Below, one piece after another: positions 14,701 through 23,534 of a stretch of DNA of 64,000 bases. This DNA comes from Allolobophora icterica. Taxonomy: Eukaryota; Annelida; Clitellata; Crassiclitellata; Lumbricidae. The DNA lies in NCBI GenBank assembly GCA_963556255.1, contig OY744616.1, positions 36,930,545 to 36,994,544 on the forward strand, in the 5' to 3' direction. The translations under genes and the position numbers were made by a program. The notes under the pieces are model-generated. The model made no database searches. It was not told the DNA's origin and was given only the letters and a program-made list of their open reading frames with translations. How positions within the stretch are numbered: position 1 is the stretch's first letter; every line of letters starts with the position of its first letter.

Positions 14701-16231
14701 TTGCTGAGATTATTGGGAAAGAGTTGTTGAATAATTTGATTGTATGAATGGGAATTGCGATGTATTCCTACACACCGACGAGCATGTTCCTGTAGCCGGT
14801 GTCAGCAATGCAGAAAAGGTGTGGTGGCATCTCAGTCCTGCGTTTGCCCTGGTACTTCTCTACGACGTTCCTCGTGTAGATGGGTAGACGACGGTAGGGG
14901 TTGATGACGACGCAGAAGAGACCAGAGTAAGTCTACAGCAGACAGAATGACCGTTCATTCATCTCTCCACATCCACACACACACACACGCAAACACATGC
15001 ACACCCATACACACACCTACACACACATATATATAATGTTAATTACTAGCCAAACCATCTGTTTTTAAACTGCATGCTTGTGGTTGGTTTTTACACTGAT
15101 GACGCCCTGTTACATCATACGTTATTCTTCGTCAAAGCAACAGCAAAAGCTTAATTACTGTTCTTTTAATGATTTACAGGTTCTCAATTCTGCGGTAGAT
15201 TAGCAGATATTCTATTCATGATTTAACTGAGAATGAACAATTAACAAAGAATAATGGGATGGAAGGAACTGCAGCTTGTTTGTTTATTGTATCGTGTGCA
15301 TTGTACAACATCACTGATGAAGGAAAGTATAAATATATGGATACGTACGTAGATGTATCCTTTTCGGTATCTGTCTCTCAAGTTGGCGAGTACAGACGCT
15401 TCGTTGAGGTGGGTCATGTTAGCCATGTCCTCAATCATGGCGAACTTTGGAGGATTCATCGACTGGACTGCATCTTTCTTCACGGTCTTATCCTGAAATA
15501 TGCGAAATAGTCACACGAGTGAAGAAAAATGGCGAGATCATTTGTTTCATATTACCATGGGAGTTATGGTAAAGTGACAACTTAAGAGGCCAAATATCTG
15601 ATCCAATTGCGGACTTTTATCTTTTGATTCTGCTGTGACCCTTGTCTCGAATCTTATCTCTTCTCTTGTCCACCATTAGAAATGGGTCTTCATCCTCTTG
15701 AGTAATCAAACATTTATCATAAATTGTTTTTGTTTGATTTGCATGAAGCCTATTGTACAAATCTGAGGCAATAGATAGCACCAGGGAAGAACTAAATTCT
15801 CTTCACTAACTATATATATATGTGCGTGCATATATCTGTACATATATTAGACCTCTTATAAAAGAAAATGTACATATATATACATTTTCGGCATTTCGCC
15901 ATACATAAGTATAGTTGCTAATTGTATTGTACAGAGTCCACGATCCTGTACAACTTGCTAATTTACTCAATAAATTCCAACAACTCTCTTCGCTCTGCCA
16001 CCCGTGGTGATCTCTCTGTTCCTTTCGCACGCACCGCTACTATGCAGCAGCGCGCTTTCTCCGTCGTTGGACGAACAATTTGGAATGGGCTTCCTCCTGA
16101 GCTGTGGTGTCTTCCTCGAGACTCGCCTCCTGCTTTCTTCTCTGCTCTAAAGACTGTTCTCTTTCACCGGGGTTGGGATGGGAGCGCCTCTGAATAGTTT
16201 CCCTGAAGGGGCGCTATATAAATGCTCAATG

Positions 16232-16280
<49 letters not shown>

Positions 16281-16627
16281 CAGTTTTCATGTTGAAAGTA
16301 GACGGGGCATGGATGTAGGTTGAGATGAAGCCCATTCGGACGAATTGAATCTCGCGTGGGCCACTCTGTCCCTTGTTAGATAGGTTCAAGGTTGAGTTGT
16401 AAATTAAAGCAATGACTTCCACGTACCTCATTGTTCTCGGTCGTAACGGTCACCTCATCTCCCTTGGTGGAGGTAATCGTGGCCTTGACGTAGCCTTCTT
16501 TGTGGTCCGGAATCCAACATGACGTCTTGGCATCATATGGCTTAGTCTGCTCTTCCAGCAACTTCTTCCGATCGATCGCCAGGTACTGGAAGTCTGGATC
16601 ATTATCGTATACGTTTCCGAACGACAT
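1..16627 (-). CDS. Muscle-type myosin heavy chain, gene A (5' 25 coding exons, runs off the window)
   Basis: Tandem paralogue of gene B in the same orientation, about 18.7 kb downstream of its stop. Twenty-four complete coding exons plus 87 nt of the 25th give 1187 residues; the remaining rod lies beyond position 1. Every exon in the window matches its gene B partner in phase and, except for one extra codon in exon 1 and one in exon 14, in length. P-loop 178-185, switch II DIAGFE and the two SH cysteines (about 695 and 705) are intact and no frameshift or stop was seen, so it looks functional. Substitutions cluster in the N-terminus, loop 2, the converter region and scattered rod positions. 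Introns carry several transposon fragments listed separately; others hold nothing recognised. Confidence 0.93.
235..545 (+). mobile_element. LINE 3' fragment in gene A intron 24
   Basis: Encodes a retrotransposon C-terminus ([33 protein letters not shown]) and then a stop and a tail reading CTTGAAGTGGTGCTTTATAAAT. CR1/L2-like non-LTR element, 5' truncated, opposite to the host gene. Confidence 0.7.
659..745 (-). CDS. Gene A coding exon 24 (S2)
   Basis: [20 protein letters not shown] then EAGGATQAQ; 87 nt, phase 0. Confidence 0.92.
1031..1087 (-). CDS. Gene A coding exon 23 (S2)
   Basis: [19 protein letters not shown], 19 codons; A replaces S of gene B. Confidence 0.92.
1340..1500 (+). mobile_element. 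LINE-type 3' tail in gene A intron 22
   Basis: Ends GCGCTTAGCTTTTTAGTAGA ... ACGATTACGATTACAAT, shared with tails at 32630-32700 and 37640-37735. Only the tail is left. Confidence 0.5.
1609..1699 (-). CDS. Gene A coding exon 22 (S2)
   Basis: [20 protein letters not shown] then [10 protein letters not shown]; 91 nt. Confidence 0.93.
1791..1970. repeat. Tandem repeat, 60 bp x 3, in gene A intron 21
   Basis: Three consecutive copies of a 60-bp unit beginning GAATAGAAAAATAAGTTTTC, apparently identical. The gene B intron lacks it, so this is a young expansion. Confidence 0.95.
2077..2222 (-). CDS. Gene A coding exon 21 (S2)
   Basis: [20 protein letters not shown] ... ELEDNVR, 146 nt; appears identical in protein to gene B. 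Confidence 0.93.
2427..3102 (-). CDS. Gene A coding exon 20 (second IQ, head-rod junction, S2)
   Basis: [29 protein letters not shown], then S2 coiled coil; 676 nt. It differs from gene B around [20 protein letters not shown]. Confidence 0.96.
3507..3761 (-). CDS. Gene A coding exon 19 (converter and first IQ)
   Basis: [20 protein letters not shown], converter [40 protein letters not shown]; 255 nt. Confidence 0.95.
4276..4393 (-). CDS. Gene A coding exon 18 (SH1/SH2 helix)
   Basis: [20 protein letters not shown] then [18 protein letters not shown]; 118 nt, both reactive cysteines kept. Confidence 0.94.
5011..5098 (-). CDS. Gene A coding exon 17
   Basis: [20 protein letters not shown] then [10 protein letters not shown]; 88 nt. 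Confidence 0.93.
5518..5579 (-). CDS. Gene A coding exon 16 (loop 2)
   Basis: [21 protein letters not shown]; 62 nt. The glycine-rich start differs from DGTT of gene B while the lysine run is kept. Confidence 0.91.
5732..5799. repeat. (TTC)n microsatellite / LINE tail
   Basis: Pure TTC run passing into TTATTC units, abutting the 3' end of the minus-strand retroelement at 5800-6264; on that strand it reads as a GAA-rich tail. Confidence 0.85.
5797..6264 (-). mobile_element. Non-LTR retrotransposon ORF2 C-terminus in gene A intron 15
   Basis: 155-residue open frame typical of the region after the reverse transcriptase domain: [63 protein letters not shown]. 5' truncated close to exon 15, same strand as the myosin gene, absent from gene B. 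It is still open, so a fairly recent insertion. Confidence 0.8.
6316..6439 (-). CDS. Gene A coding exon 15
   Basis: [20 protein letters not shown] ... [15 protein letters not shown]; 124 nt, ends phase 1. V replaces P in SKEP and EAEE replaces EPED. Confidence 0.93.
7040..7262 (-). mobile_element. tRNA-derived SINE in gene A intron 14
   Basis: On the minus strand: A-box-like TAGATGAATGGTTA, B-box GGTTCGATACC, a body with GGCGCCTTGCATGGCTGCC, and an ATT-rich tail. Further copies at 48558, 53999 and 61622. Confidence 0.75.
7322..7504 (-). CDS. Gene A coding exon 14
   Basis: [20 protein letters not shown] ... [20 protein letters not shown]; 183 nt, one codon longer than gene B in the surface loop. 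Confidence 0.95.
8031..8201 (-). CDS. Gene A coding exon 13 (relay helix)
   Basis: [20 protein letters not shown] ... [12 protein letters not shown]; 171 nt, one conservative change from gene B (A for S near the end). Confidence 0.95.
8598..8747 (-). CDS. Gene A coding exon 12 (switch II)
   Basis: [20 protein letters not shown] ... [14 protein letters not shown] and [10 protein letters not shown]; 150 nt. Confidence 0.95.
9350..9468 (-). CDS. Gene A coding exon 11
   Basis: [40 protein letters not shown]; 119 nt. H, C and M replace F, S and L of gene B. Confidence 0.94.
9825..10105. mobile_element. hAT-like MITE in gene A intron 10
   Basis: 281 bp with inverted ends CAGCGGGTTTCAAAC and GTTTGAAAACCTCTG, flanked by 8-bp near-identical target duplications GTGTATTG (9817-9824) and GTGTATAG (10106-10113). 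Internal GTGGTACGCG is typical of hAT MITEs. Not present in gene B. Confidence 0.8.
10210..10348 (-). CDS. Gene A coding exon 10
   Basis: [46 protein letters not shown]; 139 nt, ends phase 1. Confidence 0.94.
10614..10717 (-). CDS. Gene A coding exon 9
   Basis: [20 protein letters not shown] and [12 protein letters not shown], 104 nt, ends phase 0. Confidence 0.93.
11284..11385 (-). CDS. Gene A coding exon 8
   Basis: [20 protein letters not shown] then [13 protein letters not shown], 102 nt. Confidence 0.94.
11600..12290 (+). mobile_element. CR1/L2-like LINE 3' fragment in gene A intron 7
   Basis: Encodes a broken reverse-transcriptase C-terminal part ([32 protein letters not shown]) and the [18 protein letters not shown] end, then a tail GATGGCGCTTTTATAAATG. 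A clearly orthologous copy sits at 54275-54985 in gene B. Confidence 0.85.
12409..12472 (-). CDS. Gene A coding exon 7
   Basis: [20 protein letters not shown], 64 nt, encoding the same residues as gene B. Confidence 0.94.
12916..13014 (-). CDS. Gene A coding exon 6 (loop 1 end, switch I)
   Basis: [20 protein letters not shown] and [13 protein letters not shown], 99 nt. Differs from gene B only in the first residue. Confidence 0.94.
13604..13712 (-). CDS. Gene A coding exon 5 (P-loop)
   Basis: [20 protein letters not shown] and loop 1 start [16 protein letters not shown]; 109 nt, donor GTAAGT. Confidence 0.95.
14124..14151 (-). CDS. Gene A coding exon 4 (28-nt micro-exon)
   Basis: [10 protein letters not shown], 28 nt, same phase and length as gene B; V replaces I before LIT. 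Confidence 0.92.
14222..14442. repeat. GAY-type cryptic simple repeat, gene A intron 3
   Basis: Mixed GAC, GAT, AAC and GAG triplets; a second GAT-rich patch at 14597-14660. The open frames here are repeat artefacts. Confidence 0.9.
14776..14932 (-). CDS. Gene A coding exon 3
   Basis: [20 protein letters not shown] ... [19 protein letters not shown], 157 nt, ends phase 1. Confidence 0.94.
14974..15040. repeat. (CA)n-rich stretch, gene A intron 2
   Basis: Interrupted CACACA repeats passing into ATATAT. Confidence 0.8.
15349..15492 (-). CDS. Gene A coding exon 2
   Basis: [20 protein letters not shown] ... [20 protein letters not shown], 144 nt as in gene B. Note LAN where gene B has LYN. Confidence 0.94.
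15940..16279 (+). mobile_element. LINE 3' end with (TTGA)n tail, gene A intron 1
   Basis: Open frame [19 protein letters not shown] ... [17 protein letters not shown] and stop, then CCTGAAGGGGCGCTATATAA and a run of TTGA units. Same family as 27965-28390; a diagnostic pair GGAGCGCCTCTGA ... GGCGCTATATAAAT marks the tail. Confidence 0.85.
16427..16627 (-). CDS. Gene A coding exon 1
   Basis: Starts [20 protein letters not shown], 67 codons, one more than gene B (TKPYDAK against QPFDAK), donor GTACGT. An in-frame ATG 8 codons upstream (16651) has no counterpart in gene B, so the start at 16627 is preferred. Confidence 0.9.
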
Positions 16628-16673
16628 CTTCACCGACCTTTCTTCTACCACTCAGTCGAAAGTTGAATGACAC
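16628..16673 (-). other. Conserved 5' UTR segment before the gene A ATG
   Basis: Counterpart of the gene B block. Similarity continues another 25 nt or so upstream through GGACGGCGCGTTAC, so part of the conserved region may be regulatory rather than exonic. Confidence 0.4.
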
Positions 16674-16829
16674 CTGCCCTGGTAACGCGCCGTCCAAAAT
16701 GAGTGAAGCAGAACAGGCTGAAACGCAGAATGATTGACAGAATGATTGACAGGTCAGGCTGAAACGAAATTATTGACACGCGTAACAAACCACGATATTT
16801 CTTTCATACAACTATTTAAAAAAAATTAG

Positions 16830-17280
16830 TATGCAGTAGTAGTTCATCTTCAAAACGTCTTTCATTTATTTTAATGCATTTTTTTAAAATATGAAATTAA
16901 GCAGTTAAAATGATTTTAGCTCTAATAACTAAAATATATTATCATATATTTAATATATCAGTAATATATTTTATTATTATAAATAGCAATTATAATGCAT
17001 TAGTAGTTCATTTTCTAAACCGTTTTCATTTAATTTTTAATGCATACTTTGTTTAAAATATGAATGAAGTTAACCAGTTAAAATTATTTTAATTAAAAAA
17101 CTAAAATATATAATTACATATAAATAATATTTCATATTATAACTTTAAAAGAATTATAATGCTATAGTAGTTCATTTACTAAACTCATTTCATCTAATTT
17201 TAACGTAAATTTTGCTGAAAATATAAAGTTAAAGTAGTTAAAATTAGTTAAGTTGTAATAACTAAAATATGTTGATAATC
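16830..17280. repeat. Tandem repeat, about 165 bp x 3, in gene A leader intron
   Basis: Three diverged AT-rich units start near 16833, 16998 and 17161, each with TAGTAGTTCAT followed by AAAC..TTTCAT, TAATGCAT or similar, and a later GTTAAAAT..TAATAACTAAAATAT block. No equivalent in the gene B leader intron. Confidence 0.75.
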
Positions 17281-17520
17281 ATGTTTCTAACGTGATTATT
17301 TTTCTGTATTCTCAGGAAATCTACTACTTTTGGAATTAACTAAATGTATAATTTTATTCTGTTTAGAAAAGCGCAACATTTTATTTTTGAACAAAAAATC
17401 TAAATGTTTTATCTTTAGTTTAACCGAAAAACTTAAGCACCAAAGTTAATACTGTGAAAGTAAAGTAGCCCCAACTTGCGAGCTATCGAAAAGAGAACGA
17501 TCGACGTCTGAACGACTCAC

Positions 17521-17540
17521 CTTCTCAGTCCGCTCTGTGA
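17521..17540 (-). other. Putative 5' non-coding leader exon of gene A
   Basis: About 20 nt from the expected start site, roughly 30 nt below the TATA box, to the donor CTGAGAAG|GTGAGT. The upper end is an estimate. It would splice over an intron of about 850 nt to the ATG exon, as muscle myosin genes usually do. Confidence 0.45.
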
Positions 17541-17562
17541 AGAAGGAACAGGTAGCTGAGGG

Positions 17563-17570
17563 TTTTTATA
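17563..17570 (-). promoter_or_regulatory. Putative TATA box of gene A
   Basis: TATAAAAA on the minus strand, 42 nt upstream of a strong donor (AAG|GTGAGT) at 17521/17520. The same arrangement is found upstream of gene B. E-box CACCTG lies at 17733-17738 and a CRE-like TGACGTC near 17859, which would suit a muscle promoter but are short and may be chance. Confidence 0.55.
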
Positions 17571-17579
17571 AACATTGAT

Positions 17580-18900
17580 CGCTGTCGATGATTCGGCCAG
17601 CGAGGCTTCTGCCGCCGTGTGTCCAAAATTAAATCTCCTCGATAGACGGAGGCTGGAGCAGAATTGGTAGTCCAGCGACCTCCCAAGCCACCGCTGGTGA
17701 ACGGGGAAGATCTCCCCAGTCTCCCCCACCTTCACCTGTCGAGTCTCCCGAAATTTCCGGCGGCCAAGCGCCTCGTCTCCCCTTCCGCCTGCCTGCCTGT
17801 CTTCCCCGTCGACCTCGTAAATCGTCTTCGCGGCCTATTTCGCTTTGTGCGGTGGCAATGACGTCTTGAACAGCAGCCGATGTAGACACCTGTGGCCTGC
17901 TAACGTCTCGACAGACCGGAGAGTACGAGGTTAGGCCACGTATCAGATTTCTTTCCTTCATACCTCGGTACTAAACACTTCCTGCTCTGACGATCGAAGC
18001 GTACATCTCCGCTCCATTTGGTTATTCTTAACTAGGTGGCCGTCGAGCGGCTGTGGTGACTGTAAGGAAGTCCTGGCCATTTAGTCGCTCGCTGGTAACT
18101 GTGGAAAAATCGAAATAGCTGCACCTGTGGGAGCAATTCTTCCTTGCTAATGGCGAGTGTTAAGAATTAGCCCAATCCGAGCCAGGGTTATCTGTTTCTC
18201 GACACGCTGTATTATTAGAATGCTTACATCCGCGTTCTGATAGGAGTAAGTGTTGTCGATGGCGAGTTCCTAAATATCATCAGCACAAGATCATTCTAGC
18301 CAGCGCAAGGACGATATTTTTGACATCTAGCATAGGAGGCTTTTAACTAACGAGGCTCTTCGGAGGTCCGTCTCATTTAGATAGGCGTCTTCATTGGCTG
18401 CACACAGGCGCGCTGCATCGTCAAGGTATTCTGCTCTTTCAGTAATTCTCAACTGAAGTTTAACTAGGACCGCTTCACACGAGGCCTTTACATCAATGAT
18501 ATGTAATTATTCATATAATATCTAATAAAAAAATAGTAAATTAAAAGAATTAGAAAAATAGTAAAATTTTATAATTATTTTAAAATTATCTGATGTCGTT
18601 TATCAACGGCTTTTGTCGAAATAAATAATTTCATGAAATCACTGCGAATAGTGCTATTTCGAATTTTAATTTACAAAGTGTGACATCCAATGTTATTAGA
18701 TTCTTAATGCAGAAATTCAGACTCATTGCAATATATGATCTAATAAAGTCACTTTTAAAGCCTTTTACTAAAAAAGCAAATTTATAGACAGTTTTTTTAC
18801 ACTATTACTAAAATATTCAGCTATAGTTCACGAAAATGGGATATAGCCAAAATTATTGAAAGACAGTGTGGCTATTATACAAAACAAATAAAAAAATGAA
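17580..18900. other. Upstream flank of gene A
   Basis: GC-richer stretch to about 18060 that may be promoter, with several CACCTG E-boxes (17733, 17892, 18122). Beyond that I recognise nothing; 18480-18900 is AT-rich. Confidence 0.4.
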
Positions 18901-19466
18901 TTACGCTCACACTGCAACTTTGTAACATTTATTTGCCATTTTGTCATTAAAATGTTGTATTTCAGTAGGCCTATCATTCATTCTTCAACCTGCGCAGTTA
19001 AACTGGAACGGTCGACATCGTGTATGCAGACGTAGCAATCGCTGGTGCCACAGGGCATTGCTACCACACAACCTGAACAGGCCTACATACAAACACACAC
19101 ATATGATTATGCATTCACTGCATCTATGCTGCGTTAACTGCTGTTACCATTGACTTCGATCTATATGTTCGAGTGTAATGTATTCCTTTTCACATTTCTT
19201 TGTCTTAGCAAATCAACACTGAATCTGCGCTGAGACCACCGTCAACCGCTGCCAGGCAAAGTAGGTGAAGAAGAAGAGTTTTTGAGAAAAGAAAGCGCAG
19301 ACGCTGGACAGGTAGGACTGACTAATTAATACTTTTTGTACATTTTAACACCGAAATAAATCTTGCTTTAAATCATTTTCGGCTGATAATTTGCATGCAT
19401 TTGTAGATTGGCATGTGACTTAATAAACTGCTGACGTCTCATAAATAATTACTAATATTATTAACC

Positions 19467-19542
<76 letters not shown>

Positions 19543-19700
19543 TATTATTATTTATTATCATTATTATAAACTCTAAACAGGCTAATAAAATTGGTTGTTT
19601 TCAGTTAATTGTACTTATAAATCCTCATTTATCTAGGGATGCCATCTTTCTGCTGATTGCTCAACTCCGAAGTGCCAAAAACAGTCATTATTAATTATTA

Positions 19701-19756
<56 letters not shown>

Positions 19757-21900
19757 ATATTAATTATTTAATTAATCATTATTTATCAAATATCAAATGT
19801 AGGCTCTATCAGTGCCCGGGGGAATTGGGGGAATTCGTTAATAGTGCTTTAGTTTGGACGAACATTTCACACAGAGCTAGCAATTCATCGTGAATAGATT
19901 CGTTAATGAAAATATTCCTAATTTAGTTCGACGATACAAAGCACCTACATGTTCTTATTCTCATGAGAATGTTATGGCATGTCATGTCAGCAACCTTTCA
20001 TGGTATTTTGAGCCGCGCTCATCTAATGTTCTAGCAATCTAGCGGCTTTAGCCAAGGTTTTCACAGCTCTACGCTAGGTAGGATCTCGACGTGCCTTGGT
20101 AGATTATAATTATTATCAGTACCAGGTACTTCCATAATTAATTCCCGTAGCTTTTAGAAAGTCGCTTTTCTGAACATCTGAATCCCTTTAATGAAGGTTG
20201 CGCTCCGCTTTCGCTCTTCACAATCTTCCTTTATTTCTTCCTTACTTCTCAGTACTTTCTGTAAACACTTTTCCTGCATAAACGAGTAGGAAGATATTCC
20301 ATTTGTCATATATATTGCAATCAATACGTTGTATGTATATCCATCTTTTCGAGTATGACCAGGCAGAGTGAATTTATAGTGAATTTATTTTAGTTTCATT
20401 AAACAGATAGTAGAGCCTAAACTGAAAGCTTCTGATATATATACATCTAAAATACTACTAGTTTCATGCATTCATTTAATCGTGTTTCCAACAACAGACC
20501 TGCGCTGCAGTCGATACTTGTAAATTAGATGACATTTACCGTGGTATCGTCTTTCATTAGATGTAACTGATTTATCTATTTGAAAGCGAAATTAAATCCA
20601 TAGGTTCGTAATTTCTTGAACGCGTTAGCCATAATAAACAGTTATCATCACCATCATGCTCGCCGTCATCATCATTATCATCGCCACCATCAGCAACAAT
20701 AGCAGAAGTAACAGCAGTTATAGTAGTTGCAACCGTATCATCAGTGGGAGTGTTAGCTATGATGTTTTGTTTCTTACAGAAAAAATTAGTTCGATTGTAT
20801 TCTAATTGAATAATTCAATGATATTGAAGAATAGCTAACACAGTAATTTGTGCAGGGGGGTTCCTAGTCTACATAGCACCTTCTCTCTTAGTTTCAGCAG
20901 TTGATGTAACCATTCAGGTCCAGCCACTGGAAGACCATGCGTTACGTAAAAGTGCCTTACTTAAACCGCTTGATTAGGAGGCACAAGAGATTGGACAGGA
21001 GGTCATTGATGCTTGAGGTCTTGCAGGAGATAAACGACAAATTTAAGGGAAAGCTCAGTGTATGAAATGCAGGAGTGACGATCAATTCTTAATTCTTAAA
21101 ACAAGAAATTAGTCATAGGCAATGAATCGATGGCGACATTCAAGGTTTGGTCTCAGGAATGATTGAGTGCATTGCACTTTTAAAAGTTTTCTTGGATGAG
21201 CTCTAGTACTGGAAAAATAAATAGGAAGATATATATATATATACATATATATACATATATACATATATATGTGTGTGCTACATAGTTCCTATGTAACTGG
21301 ATATCTGTTCTTGAAGCGCTTTTTCTATAGAATGTGTCAAAATGCGTCTTCTCGTTCATGCATTGATACAATCATCTTTTGCATGACTTAGAGATAAAAA
21401 TTATTGATGTGCTTTTGGATATCAGTTAAAACAGGGACCGGTAATTTACAAAAACTGGAAAGCAGTGCAAATTGACCTATTGATTTACTCTGTAGAGGTT
21501 TTGGTATTAACCGGCAGCAGTCATATTCTAGAAACTCGAGAGCTGGATTTTAGGGTGGCTATTCTAACACTCCTTTTACCTGGTGAAACGTTTACACCAG
21601 TATGCGGAAGCTCTAGTTGCTGCCATAGGACCATTTGCATAATAGACTCGGTCTTGACAATCTGTCTTTATGAAATTCTTGTTTGCACGACAAATCAGGT
21701 CTCATTTGAGCTTGTGAAACTTCGCCACCCGTAGATAGCTGCTGTCTTGTAACCATTTAATATGCGAATCGTTTCAACTAAATCGAAAACTCCAATTTTT
21801 CAGGCCTGTGAAACTATTGAAAAAGCAATATTGGCGTTCACAGGGCTTTGATGTCATGAGATTTCCTTAAACCTCTAGATTCTAGCTCTCGATGTCTAGT
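18900..21900. other. Intergenic, no gene recognised
   Basis: Unique-looking AT-rich DNA with (ATT)n at 19471-19560 and 19691-19755, ATC-rich simple sequence at 20644-20700 and AT dinucleotides at 21225-21272. Short open frames lack splice context or recognisable similarity. Confidence 0.5.
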
Positions 21901-21920
21901 CGCTTTCTCTTTAATGTTGT

Positions 21921-22164
<244 letters not shown>

Positions 22165-22321
22165 TTGCCCATCTATCCGTCCGTCCTTCCGTCCGTACAT
22201 CTATCCGTCCGCCCGTCTTTTCGTTTGTACATCCATCCGTCCATCCATTATTATTATTATTTATTAATTAATTAAATTTGAAACGCACGCATGGTCACAC
22301 CGAAATGTGAATCTAAGGAGC

Positions 22322-22733
22322 GGATAGTCAGTCGCCAGGAGATGATGCAGTTAGATATCCAAGTGTTTGAAAGCCAGTTGAAGAGATATAGTGGGTTTTG
22401 AGCTGCTTTTTGAATGAAGGAAGCGAATTTGAGCTACGAAGAGAGTGGCAGTCGATTCCATTCCCTAGGGGGCAGAGACATGGAATGCACGCGAGCTGTT
22501 CTGCATCGTGGCTCAGCAAAAATACCGGTGCTTGAGGAACGCAGGCAACGGAGAGGGATGTATGGAGTTAGTAGTGATTGAAGGTAGGCAGGTGTGTTGG
22601 TGCTGAGGGCCTTATATGTCAAACAGGCCAATTTGAATTTTATTCTGAACTCAACAGGAAGCCAATGCAGCTGATGGAGTAGGACTGAAGAGCTTGTTCG
22701 TGGTCGAACACGCAGCACTACGCGAGCCATAGG
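22322..22733 (-). mobile_element. CR1/L2-like LINE 3' fragment
   Basis: Minus-strand frame LLHQLHWLPVEFRIKFKLAC, LTYKALSTNTPAYLQSLLTP, LRCLRSS ... PPREWNRLPLSS, then a frameshift to SLRSSNSLPSFKKQLKTHY. This is the classic post-RT tail of CR1/L2 LINEs. Adjacent GGCGTAGACTCGGGGG (22733 on) may be another element's edge. Confidence 0.85.
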
Positions 22734-22908
22734 CGTAGACTCGGGGGAGCCGGGGCACGTGCCCCCCAATAATTAACTGTAGTATGAATCACCAAATCCC
22801 CCTCCCCAATTTTTTGGACAAGTTTACGCCAGTAACGAGAGCTAAGGAGTTTTGGACGCGGTACAGCCTGTTGAGTTCATGGTCTGAGACACCAACAAAA
22901 ACATCCAC

Positions 22909-22975
22909 CCATCCATCCATCCATCCATCCATCCATCCAGCCATCCATCCATCCATCCATCCATTTATCTATCTC
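22909..22975. repeat. (CATC)n microsatellite
   Basis: CATCCATC run with a few interruptions. 22980-23530 beyond it holds nothing recognised. Confidence 0.9.
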
Positions 22976-23534
22976 TCTGGCTTTCAGTTCAAATGAAATC
23001 ATCAGCCGAACTGAACTCGTATGGCAGATAAATAATGTTCTTCTCTATGCCTAATTTTCTATTCTTTTCTTATAACTTAAAATATAAATTTCGTTTCGAC
23101 CTCTGTCGATTTTAATATCACGAAATTCATAATTATCAAGTAAAATCTTAGATTTCTATATAAAATGGCATTCGTCCAACTTCACTCAAATCCATGCTCA
23201 TGCAAATCAAACAAAATGAACTTAAGTTTGTTTGCACAGTTTGCATCTTACGGCAAAATTTGTACCAGACAATAGCTTGAAAATGTCTATAATTAAGTTT
23301 TGATGATTGACACATCTTTGATAGCTCACATTTTATTAACTGTTAGGTCCTAAGTTGTTTTTTCATTATGTCTCCCAAGTTGTCTCTGGCTAACTAACTT
23401 GGCAGCTCAATACACAAGTTTGGACGCTTGTTTGAGCATGATGTATACCATCATGAATGCAATCGTGATGATCAGCTAGTAAACATTGTTCAATTGCAAT
23501 CAAAATAAATCAAAATTATCTATTATCTAGATTT

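Noticed and set aside
16628..16651. Upstream in-frame ATG at 16651 as the gene A start
   Set aside because: Adds eight residues with no counterpart in gene B, whose start aligns to 16627.
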